Shown here piece after piece: positions 1-9,045 of a DNA stretch of 64,000 nucleotides; within the stretch, counting starts at the first letter, position 1, and the number at the start of each line of letters is the position of its first letter. The notes under the pieces are model-generated. The model saw nothing but the letters and a program-made list of their open reading frames with translations. It did no database searches and was not told the DNA's origin. The stretch covers positions 1 through 64,000 of the forward strand of contig JASJOG010000455.1 of NCBI GenBank assembly GCA_030142905.1, given 5' to 3'. Position numbers and translations under genes: made by a program. Source of the DNA: Heliopora coerulea (Eukaryota; Cnidaria; Anthozoa; Scleralcyonacea; Helioporidae).

Positions 1-474
1 AACGTACGAGTTGTGGGACATATTCCTTTAGTACTGTCCAAAATTGTTTCTCCATTTTTGAAAAGAGTGAATCACAGAGGAGAAGCTGTCATTAGTGGAA
101 AGAGGGTAAACAGAGGAGCTGGCGTGGGTTTAGAGATTCCCGTTCTTTACAAGTTTTATAATGAACATGAATATTTGGCAAGACTTGACAAAGTCATTAT
201 TGGCTGTGATATGGCCAAGAAGTCCCTGAGAGACAAACAAGAAGGAATGGCCACTGCACAGTCTACACATAAACGCAAGTCTGTCAAGAGCATTGAAATA
301 GCAAAACAAGCTAAAAAGCCTCGAAAGCAATGTAAACAGAGCAGAAGAACTTTGAAGATCGGAACATACACCTTGGTTGTATTGAAAGACATGTTTGTAT
401 TTTTTCTGTTTGTCATTTTTGTGGACAGAAGTAATGACGAACAGAATATTCAAAGTACTTCCGCTGACAAGTAG
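1..474 (+). CDS. Partial ORF, repeat-associated protein of unknown function (3' part)
   Basis: The reading frame is already open at base 1, so the protein begins outside the window; the first internal start-like codon (GTG at 13) is not convincing as a true start. The N-terminal 50 residues (GHIPLVLSKIVSPFLKR, then SGKRVNRGAGVGLEIP) resemble a domain that I recall as recurring in many cnidarian predicted proteins; this is memory, not a search. The rest is Lys/Arg-rich and ends in a hydrophobic stretch (VVLKDMFVFFLFVIFV) before the stop. The sequence just downstream carries motifs of a DNA transposon end, so the ORF may belong to a mobile element rather than a host gene. It could also be a terminal exon. 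Confidence 0.4.
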   Translation, partial: NVRVVGHIPLVLSKIVSPFLKRVNHRGEAVISGKRVNRGAGVGLEIPVLYKFYNEHEYLARLDKVIIGCDMAKKSLRDKQEGMATAQSTHKRKSVKSIEIAKQAKKPRKQCKQSRRTLKIGTYTLVVLKDMFVFFLFVIFVDRSNDEQNIQSTSADK

Positions 475-477
475 TAG

Positions 478-663
478 GTGTCCGTTGTAACGAAAGTAAA
501 ACAATACAAATGTTAGTTTGGGACCGCATGAAGTGTCCGCAATTCCGTAATAGCGAGAGTTATTTCAATACATTTCATAGTAGTTTCAGCCGGGGATTTA
601 CCATCTGTCCGTAATAATGGGGTGTCCGTAATAGCTGGGTGTCCGCAAGGAAAGAGTTGACTG
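478..663. mobile_element. Right end of a pogo/Tigger-like DNA transposon with repeated GTGTCCG motifs
   Basis: Five GTGTCCG/TGTCCG words occur between 478 and 655, several continuing as TCCGTAATA. The block ends in GGAAAGAGTTGACTG followed by TA at 664-665. Read on the other strand the end is CAGTCAACTCTTTCC...GGACACC next to TA, which matches the style of pogo/Tigger-type termini (CAGT start, TA target). No left end is visible, so the element would extend left of the window. Family assignment is inference. Confidence 0.4.
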
Positions 664-935
664 TATGCACTTTTTTACGGTATGGCGATAAAGGGTAGTC
701 AATTATTCATTAATGTGGAGGTGATTATATTATGTTAGTAAAATTACACAGGTGATTATCGAAAATCCTGCATGGTGACTGGCCATAAAAATTACCTCAT
801 AAATCTCAATAGTCACCGACAGGTGATGATAACAGTGAAGGCTCAGTAACAAAATGGCGAACACCTTTGTCAGTGTGACCGACGAGATTTTAAAAGTGCT
901 AGTTCTCTACTTTCTTTCAAATAATCATCTGTGTA

Positions 936-1062
936 ATTATACTAAAACAATTATTCTCCTCAGATTCAATGAATATTATTGGATAATACCATCTACTTTG
1001 TCCAGGGGATTATTAAACAATATTTACTTCGCCTTCAGCGAATAATTGTTAAATAATTATAG
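936..1062. repeat. Fold-back MITE (AT-rich inverted repeat)
   Basis: The left arm (AATTATACTAAAACAATTA, then TTCAATGAATATTATTGGAT) pairs imperfectly with the right arm (ATTAAACAATATTTACTTCG, then GCGAATAATTGTTAAATAAT). The short open frame at 854-1045 runs into this repeat and is not supported as a gene. The flanks 690-930 (GGTGATTATCGAAAAT, AAAATGGCGAACACC) look like part of a larger interspersed repeat. Confidence 0.45.
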
Positions 1063-2879
1063 TGATGGACATTTGTCGGGTGATGAATAACCTGGCCCAG
1101 GACATAACTTCAAAAAGAGACAAAAAAAGTAAAAAAGTAAAAGCATTTCCGAAGAATTTATTTACCGGCGTTAAGTATCCCAAACTATTACAAAAACAGA
1201 TGTGACAGAAGGTCAAAGACGTGGTAATTCAAAGTGAAGGTGAACAGGAAATCATAAACTCGACATGGCAGTGAGAGAGTAACTAACCATCTGAATCTGG
1301 ACTGCCGTTTTGTAATTGAATTGTTAATGGTCAAGCATTTGTAAAACTAATAATGAATAATTCTTTTTAAGACGTTTGCGACTGTTGGTATTATTGATTT
1401 TGGACAATAGTTATTAAGATTAGATTTTCTGCCACTTCTATGAACAAATACGTTCATAAATCATATCCTCACACATTGATCTGATATTACGAATATTACA
1501 GCAAAACGAATTCTAATCACTACACAAAAAAACACCTCATCATACGGTAAAGCTACGTTCCACATTCTCCCACCCCAGATAGCTTTACTTCAGCCCTGGC
1601 AGTTTTCTACCATTCGTCTAGTCAAGGGACGACGACCTTGTGATGTGCGTTCTTACTATCTGAACAAATCGACGGAGTTGGAGATTAGTCCAGGACACCA
1701 GGTTTAGAAGTTGAGAATCTCTTCCCGCCGAATGTTATACGGATTTCCTTCGATCAGATCCTACATCCGTCAGTCGAGGGGAGTGTGAGGAAGAGTTTTT
1801 GAAACTTAGTAAAAGACATCGCTGCCAAATGGCATACTCATGGCTCGCACAAGACATGGTTTGCAGCATAGAAATCCCATACTGTGTTTTATTATGAGCC
1901 GACATTGCAGCACATTCTTACCGACTACCAATGCCAAAGTAACACAAAATGTCAGCTTAAAGAAATAGAAAAGAAAGTGATGTTATACCTGGAATTCGAG
2001 CCAAGTACTTAATCGATTCACAAATGGATTTCGAGGATAGGAGAAGCCATCGCCCCCTCACCCCTACCCTCACTCTTACGATATATTTTGCGACATGACC
2101 GACCTATGGAAGAGGGGGAACACCAGAGCAAATCTGATTGACAAGGTTTACTGGAAGGTTCGCCAAGAATATTAGTAGACCAAACGTTTCCTAAGGAGAC
2201 GACCTTAAGAGGGGTATGTGTCCACACTTATAGCTTCCTTCACTGACCAATCTGGTTTGTTTTGCGGACCGATAACTCAATTTCCGCCATCTTTTCTGAC
2301 CAGTCATACAAATTACTTTATGATAAATACCTGAGTGCAATTTTCATCAATGAGTTGTGATCTTTCATAAAACGAGCAAGCATGGTAAGGAGTTCCACGA
2401 TACTTCACATCAAGTGACAGAATTCGTCCAAAGTATTTACCATGATAAAGTTTGCTTTTTATAATATTATAAGTTCTGACATTTTAAGGTAATCATTGGA
2501 GAACACCAAACCAGGTCTTATCCTCAGACATAGCAAACTGACTGAAGCCAACAGTCAACAATTCATGAAACTTATTTTTGATTAATTTTCACAATTTGCG
2601 ATTTCAAGTAAAATGTCTTCTGACTTTCTATTCTTCCTTTAAAGCAGTCTCGTTATACAATTCTTTCACTATTTTCCAGTTCTTCCCTCCAAAATTGCCA
2701 ATTGCTCCCTGTGGGGAGATAAGATTCACCGACAAGGAAGCTACAACTCTCCTGCTCCCTTCTGGCACCATCCCTGGCAGATAAACCTCAAAAAGGAAGC
2801 CAGGTCTTGATTACCTGGTAGCATGTCATTTATGAGTGTCAATCCGCAATATTGCTCTCCGGTTATCATCATGTGAATT
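1063..2879. other. No gene seen
   Basis: AT-rich sequence without a coding region longer than about 70 codons that looks like protein, and with no recognisable transposon end. Short open frames at 2018-2227 and 2578-2784 show no motif and are treated as chance. Confidence 0.5.
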
Positions 2880-3292
2880 GTTGGGTTGTACCCAGGTTAT
2901 TGCAACGTAAATCGTTGGAGGTATGCCCAGGCTATCGCATGGCTAAATCATTGGGATTGTACCAAGGTTATTGCCAATGTAAATCACTGGGATTAAACCC
3001 AGGTCGTTGCAATTTAAATTATTGGGGTTTTACTTAGGTTATCTCAATGTAAATCACTGGGGTATTACCTAGGTTATCTCAATGTAAGTCACTGGAGTTG
3101 CACCAGGGTCATTACAATATAAATCACCGCTGTTGCAGCAATGTTATTGCGATGTAAAACACTGATGCTGTACCCAGGCTATCGTAATGTAAATGATTGC
3201 GGTTCCACCCATGCCAAGCCCAGTGCATTGTAAATTCGTCGGGGTGTACCCAGGTTATCACGATGTCAATAGCTGAGGGAGTACCCATTGAG
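2880..3292. repeat. 35-bp minisatellite, about 12 degenerate copies
   Basis: The unit is close to TACCCAGGTTATTGCAATGT followed by AAATCATTGGGGTTG. Successive CCCAGG anchors at 2891, 2926, 2961, 2998, 3033 and 3068 give a period of 35 bp with small slips. Copies become more diverged after about 3150. The unit length is not a multiple of three, and stops occur in all frames across the array, so it is not a coding repeat. Confidence 0.85.
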
Positions 3293-3299
3293 GGGACTC

Positions 3300-4859
3300 C
3301 AGCCTTCAGGTGTTTAACAAAGTTTTAAAAAAGCAAGGTGTAATTTGGGTTTACCGGGGTTCAATTTGGAAGATTAATTTTCGTATTTCGTATTGAATAT
3401 TTTAATCAAGAAGAAGAAGAAAAATACATAGCTTGAAACGTTTGTGCAGTTCAAGTGCCATGTTTTGGCCAAGTAAAACAGAACTAGACGAATGATTCTA
3501 TTGGCAGCGTTCACCAGCAAATGCAATCGACAGTAACATCTTCAAACACCACTAGGGAGAATGTTTTGCTGCCGAAAAACAATGACAATTTTGACTGCTG
3601 ACAACTGGCCAAACATTTACATCCTCACTTCAGCACTTCAGATAATGCGTATTGACAATTTATTTAGACGTCGAAAGTAGTGTATAGCTCGTTGATTAAA
3701 GCTTGCTAGATTGTAATTCTCTCTTATGACTCACTGTTGAACTGGAAACTCAAGATCGTTGAAGCTATGCAGGGGGTGTGTGGTTTAATCCATCGAACAC
3801 TTTCCCCACTCTTGGCTACGCCACTGCTCATGTGTGATATTTTTTCCAAGTAGCATGTTACCTGTACAAATATCTAGCAAGGTAATTTGCATACATACTT
3901 GTTGAACAGTTTATATGACATTTTCGCCTAAGTACACTTGTACATAACAAAACGCGAAGGTCTATTAAAACATGGAACCCTGAGAAAAACCAATTTCCAC
4001 GTTGGGACAAAAAGTCAAATTCTCTCTAATTTAGTTCTGTGAATTCACACTTTTAAAATCAAATCTCGGGCTCTTATTACATAGTGTTAGATCTAGCTTA
4101 TAAAGTAAGAACTCTTGGTCGACTAAATGAAAGTCCTTTTAATTAAGGTGGTCTCACACTTTAAAATTAGATTTTTCTGTGTTTTAGAATTTAGGAGAAG
4201 TAATTTCAAGTCATTGTAGTAAATCAAATTTGAACTATCAAAATCATCTTATAAATTAATCAGTTGCCATGGTAATCAAAATAATGGAACCCAAAAACAA
4301 TAAAATTGTGTACCCACTTCAAACCTGATAGAGTTCAACCAAATGGTCAGTGCATTAGAAGGGAGATATTCTAGGTGCTAAACCAAAAGACGCCTATTTT
4401 TTAAACGTTTTTGAGACTTTTTCAGGCTCTTGTAGAAAACACTCAGAATGTCAGAAATAGTTACTATAATATGTACAATATTAGGAAGTATTTAAACAAT
4501 AAATTAAATTTCATTAGTTCAGTTCCTAAACTGTTATTTTTGCTATCTCTGCTGGAAAGATAGATACAATATGTAAAAAGCTAAACTGAATTTACGCTTG
4601 ATAAAGATGCTTTTAAGCAGCTTCAAAAACTCGAGAAAAGCAGACTCAAAATTTAATATTAAATATGCCGAATACATTTTGTAGTCTCCTAGCACCTTCA
4701 GAAATAATCTGTAGAAAATTTTTATATTCACAATATTTTCATAAGGTTCTGAACTCAAGGCCAAGGTCAAGGTCAACAAAAAATTCTGGAGATCATTCAA
4801 GGCCACCGTGGAGAAGAACTTCAATTTTTTCTGGAAAATTCTACATTTAGGGTGTAAGG
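3300..4859. other. No gene seen
   Basis: AT-rich spacer. The two opposite open frames near 4543-4887 overlap each other and show no domain. Nothing else is supportable. Confidence 0.5.
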
Positions 4860-4861
4860 CC

Positions 4862-5124
4862 CTCCTAAACACAGATTCTGTCATCATGCTTACGTATACC
4901 TATGTGATCTAAAATGTAGTCATTCACGAGGTCGAAACAAATAGTAAGACAATGTAAGTATTCCTGAGGAACAAATAAAGCAAACCATAAGCACAAGCAC
5001 TAGGTATGAATGCCGCAACCAACGCAACCATGAAAGCAATACAAAAGCGAAACAAAGGTTCTTTAGTCTTGTGTTTGTACTTTCGTTCGCGTCTCTTGAG
5101 TGAACAAGGCATACGATATTTCAT
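4862..5124 (-). pseudogene. Possible remnant of a rhodopsin-like GPCR (loop 3 to TM7)
   Basis: On the minus strand a Lys/Arg-rich stretch (SLKRRERKYKHKTKE) is followed by two hydrophobic segments: FRFCIAFMVALVAAFIPS and, after a short turn, IVLLFVSTS. This order (basic third loop, TM6, TM7) fits a class A GPCR. After a one-base frame change the next codons give VNDYIL and RKHDDRI, which sit where NPxxY and the start of helix 8 would be. No upstream TM1-5 can be seen, a stop cuts the frame after VSTS, and the NPxxY Pro is absent, so I treat it as a fragment. A chance hydrophobic ORF cannot be excluded. A related-looking segment lies at 12495-12680. Confidence 0.3.
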
Positions 5125-5245
5125 CCAGACTTATGTGATTAACTATGTTGAGCACAAACCCTGCTTGTTATTAGTTTACCAAAGTAGCAATACCTTCTGG
5201 AGACTCCTGTCATTATCTAGCACACAACACAATCGTTTATGTAAA

Positions 5246-5375
5246 GGATAGAGAATGATCATGTGTGCTCAGTGGGATATAGAGTCCCGAGAATTAGATA
5301 GAAGGCCACGAGTGGCTTTCTATCTAATTCGAGGGACTCTGTATCCCACTGAGCACAAGTGATTATTCTCTATCC
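5246..5375. repeat. 130-bp near-perfect palindrome
   Basis: Two 64-bp arms (5246-5309 and 5312-5375) are almost perfect reverse complements around a 2-bp centre at CCAC-GA-GTGG. The arms contain GTGCTCAGTGGGATA and ATTAGATAGAAGG and their complements. It is followed by GTCTTAGAACATGGTCAC, which recurs inverted at 6539-6561. This is typical of a young fold-back MITE; a cruciform or hairpin RNA could form. Confidence 0.85.
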
Positions 5376-5529
5376 GTCTTAGAACATGGTCACACCCACG
5401 AAGAATTTATTTACATGATTTGTTGAGGGATAATTAGTGTTGCTCTTTATAATTATGTCGGAGCAAGGCTTCTATTTCGGACATATTTTCCCTAGAGAAT
5501 TTGAACCGCAATGGTCTTGCTTTGTTTTT

Positions 5530-5990
5530 TAGGTTTTGTTAATTCGCATGCCTGTGCTCAGTGATAGTTTTTTTCAAAGCAAAGACGGGCTGTCGCAGCT
5601 GGAGCAACTTGAAATCATCGTTGCAACGCAAGATTTGCTGCTTTCTGAGCCAGTAGATAGTTTAAAATATTTGGAAGATGAAGGGAAACTCTTAGGTCCG
5701 AGAAACCTGCTACAGACGTACGGATAAGGCAAAGGGGAAGAAATAGAATTCCAAAGAAAACTAGACAAAATACGGCTTGGGCCGTAAACGTGTGTCGAGC
5801 TTGGGCTGAACACCAAAATAGTCAAATTGGAACACTCGGAGATCAATATTTTCGGTTCCCTCGATTTTGTAACGACGAGCGTGAAAGAGGTCAACTATTG
5901 GCTAACAAGGTTTATTTTGGAAGCCAGAAGAGCGGATGGCAATCACTACCTAGCCAATACTGTGTATAATATTACACCAACACTGAAGGA
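5530..5990 (+). pseudogene. Decayed DUF3504/Crypton-like fragment (ZMYM/QRICH1-type domain)
   Basis: Three frames together give a recognisable fragment. Frame one (5536-5727) ends in LKYLEDEGKLLGPRN. The next has RIPKKTRQNTAWAV and VCRAWAEHQN (about 5740-5815). The third has VKEVNYWLTRFILEARRADG (about 5888-5945). The patterns PKxTxxNTAWAVxxWxxWAxxRN and ELxYWLxxFVLExRRxDG are those I know from the DUF3504 region of Crypton-derived proteins (QRICH1, ZMYM2-4, KIAA1958), a family related to tyrosine recombinases. At least two frame changes and a stop separate the blocks, and the catalytic C-terminal half is missing, so it is a fossil. A broken host ZMYM-like exon is the main alternative. Confidence 0.5.
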
Positions 5991-6553
5991 AGGTAAAGAG
6001 AAAAAAAGTAGGAAACGATGAAGAGGAGAAGGAAGAAAACGACGAAGAAGGTAAAGAAACAGCTTTTTCATCCTCTTGTTCAGTTAACATTAAACATGGC
6101 AAAACTCGTATTTCATTTCATCTTTTATTGTGAGATATTGGACGATTTCTGGGATTTCATGTGTGTGTGCACGTGTGTAAAGATTCTGAGTGTGAAGTTC
6201 GAAATACAGTTTCGTTCGGTTCTTGAATTACAATTTTGGTAATAAAATTTTTCATTAAAAAACTTTGTCTTGACACCTTTGATACTTTTTTGTCTCATGT
6301 TTTTTGCCATTGTCATTGATTAGAATTCACGGTGGGCTGATATGTAAATCATTAGTATGTTTTATATAGAGCATACGAATTAGTCTTTAAAACAAAATAA
6401 AACAATACCCTTATTAGTATGCTCTATATGGAGCTTACTAACGTGGCTATTGTTATCTTTTGTTCGAAGCATAGGCTCACTGTGAAGAGTGATTCAGTGG
6501 CATATAGAACACGGAAATACTTGCTTCTGATTGGCTGAGTGGGGGTGACCATG

Positions 6554-6561
6554 TTCTAAGA
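6554..6561. repeat. hAT target-site duplication, left copy
   Basis: TTCTAAGA stands immediately before the left terminal repeat and is repeated exactly at 9038-9045. Eight bases is the length made by hAT transposases. Confidence 0.9.
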
Positions 6562-9037
6562 CACATATGTCAAACTCAGGCTCGCGGGATATTTATATTT
6601 GGCCCGGGAGGTCACATCAAATGTGCATTAGAGCTAGCCCGCCGCATGCACCGCTAATACTACAAATCCCAGAATGCTTTTCTAGTATGTTAGCGCGCAG
6701 CCAAGACCGGCAAGCGCTTTTCCTTTTCTGTTGACAGTCATTAACAACCATACTACCAGTCACCTCGGGCAAATTAATTTCACCCCTTCACAAAAATGGC
6801 CAAAAGAAACATGGACAACAGGAGCTTTCAAGACAGGTCGGAGGCAGATTATCTGTTCACGAATATAAAGGACAGACCTGTTTGTCTTGTGTGCGGAGCC
6901 AACGTGGCTGTAACGAAAGAATATAACATAAGAAGACACTATGAAACGAAACACCATGAGAAGTACAAGGACCTGGAAGTAAAGCAGAAACTCCAGAAGG
7001 TGGAGGAGATTAAAAGAAGTCTGGTTTCCCGGCAGACTATGTTCGTGAAAGCAAAATCAAAAAGTGAGGCTGCTGTAAAGGCTAGCTTTATTGTGGCAGC
7101 AGAGATTGCAAAATCAGCCCGGCCCTTTACTGAGGGAGAGTTTGTCAAAAAGTGCATGGTCAAAGTTTACGACATCGTGTGCCCAGATAAAATACAAGAA
7201 TTTTTAAATGTGAGCCTGAGCAGAAACACCGTGGCTTAGCGTGCATGTGAGCTTTCCACCAATCTACACGAACAACTGATAAAAAATGGGAAAGATTTTA
7301 TTGCATACTCCCTTGCTGTGGATGAGAGCAGCGACACGTCTGATACTGTCCAGCTGACAATCTTCATCCGTGGAGTGGACTCAAGCCTGTGTGTTACAGA
7401 GGAACTTTTAGGATTAAAATCCATGCATGGCACAACCACAGGAAAAGATATCTTTGAAGAGGTATCCAAATGTGTAAATGAAATGAAACTGCCTTGGAGT
7501 AAACTTGTGGGACTGACAACAGATGGTGCGCCCGCGATGTGCGTTAAAAAGAGTGGATTGGTCGGCAGGATTCTGGAGAACATGCGGGAGGAACATGCAG
7601 GTGAGCTTACAGTTTATCACTGCATCATACACCAGGAAGCGTTGTGTGGCAAAGCCCTGCAAATGGAACATGTTATGATCACCATAACACGAGTAGTTAA
7701 CTTCATAAGAGCCAAAGGTTTGAATCACCGCCAGTTCAAGTCTTTTCTGGAGGCGTTTGAGTCGGAATAAAGAGATGTGCCCTATCACACAGAGGTGAGA
7801 TGGTTAAGCCGAGGAAAAGTACTGAACAGATGTTTTGAGCTACGTGAGGAAATCTGTCAGTTCATGGAAAGCAAAGGAATAGACACAACAGAGCTCAGGG
7901 ATAAAAAGTTTCTGTGTGAGCTGGCATTTCTGTGTGACATTCCGAGCCATCTCGATGTGCTTAACCTGCAGCTTCAGGGGCGGGGCTGTGTCGTCACAGA
8001 CATGTACGCTGCAGTGAGGACCTTTAAAAAAAGTTGTGTCTGTGGAAGACACAGATGCTGCAAGGAAACTTGGGCCATATTCCATGTTGCCAAACCATGA
8101 AAGAGCAAATTTCTCCTGCCGTGCTACCTAGGGCACAGTTTGCTGAAAAAATCAACGTACTCAGTACCGAGTTTACCCAGCGATTTGCTGACTTTGAAGC
8201 CCAGAAACGTAGATTTGAACTGCTCAGTAATCCGTTTCCGATTGATGTGGAAAGCGCACCTACCAACCTCCAATTGAAGCTAATTGAACTCCAGTGTAGT
8301 GACACGCTCAAATCAAAGTGTAACTCTGTGGGTGCTGCACAGTTTCCATGTTTCCTTCTCGACACAATGCCCCAACTACGTACTCAAGCTGCTCAAATGC
8401 TCTCTATGTTTGGCAGCACATATCTATGTGAACAACTGTTCTCTATGATGAAGATGAACAAAACGCCACACAGGAGTCGACTCACTGATGAACCCCTTCA
8501 CTCCATCTTAAGGATTTCCTCAGCTCAGAGCCTGTCCCTAGACATTGATGAACTTGCATCTAAGAAAAGATGCCAGGTATCTGGCTTAGACCAATGTGCA
8601 GAGTAAATCAGAGTGTAGCAAACTGAGCTTGAATATTTTCTTTATGCACTTTTTCTACTCCAAGGCATGGACTGTTAATAGTTGAAAAGTTGGATTTTTA
8701 TTGAATGTAATTATTATTTTTGGTTGTTTTGTTGTTGGCTTTGATAAAAAGATTTACTTTAAAAAGGAACTTGAAAGGATGCAGAGAGAGACATAATTTA
8801 TTTTATTTATCAAAATAAAAAATGAATGCCACTGATATGTCTTTTATTTCAAATTTAATTTCTCATGTGTTTGTTCCAGATTCTGTGTTTAAGCAAAACT
8901 AAAGTTTGTTTCTATATAAAAAGGTTAAACATTACATATCAGTTGCAATTAATTTTTCAATAAATATTGACTTTGGCCCGTGACTCTATCTCAGTTTCTA
9001 ATTTTGGCCCACTGTGAATTTGAGTTTGACATCCCTG
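6562..9037 (+). mobile_element. Complete hAT transposon (Charlie/GTF2IRD2-like), 2476 bp, inactivated
   Basis: Terminal inverted repeats are visible at 6562-6577 (CACATATGTCAAACTC) and 9022-9037 (reverse complement CAGGGATGTCAAACTC), 13 of 16 matching, in the style of the CAGGGGTGTCAAACTC ends of hAT-Charlie elements. Both ends are bordered by the perfect 8-bp duplication TTCTAAGA. Inside lies one transposase gene on the plus strand with about 230 bp of 5' and 430 bp of 3' sequence. The left terminus has changed at positions 3-5, while the duplication is still perfect. The insertion broke an older repeat: GTGACCATGTTCTAAG at the left junction is the inverted copy of sequence at 5383-5400. Confidence 0.9.
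6796..8606 (+). pseudogene. hAT transposase (GTF2IRD2/DUF4371-like), two stops and one frameshift
   Basis: Cut-and-paste transposase of about 600 codons starting at ATG 6796. Order: N-terminal BED/SPIN-DOC-type zinc finger (CLVCG...NIRRHYETKH, residues 34-56); catalytic core with SLAVDESSDTSDTVQLTIFI (first Asp), LVGLTTDGAPAM (second Asp) and CIIHQEALCGKAL; then YHTEVRWLSRGKVLNR; and a C-terminal dimerisation region with STYLCEQLFSMMKMNK, which holds the expected Glu. Breaks: TAG at 7237-7239, TAA at 7768-7770, and a frameshift at the A7 run near 8024-8030, after which the frame continues at 8034-8606. Sequence on both sides of every break stays recognisable, so decay is moderate. It cannot make a full protein; it might still be moved by a related enzyme if its ends are recognised. 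Confidence 0.88.
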
Positions 9038-9045
9038 TTCTAAGA
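9038..9045. repeat. hAT target-site duplication, right copy
   Basis: TTCTAAGA, identical to 6554-6561, directly after the right terminal repeat. Confidence 0.9.
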
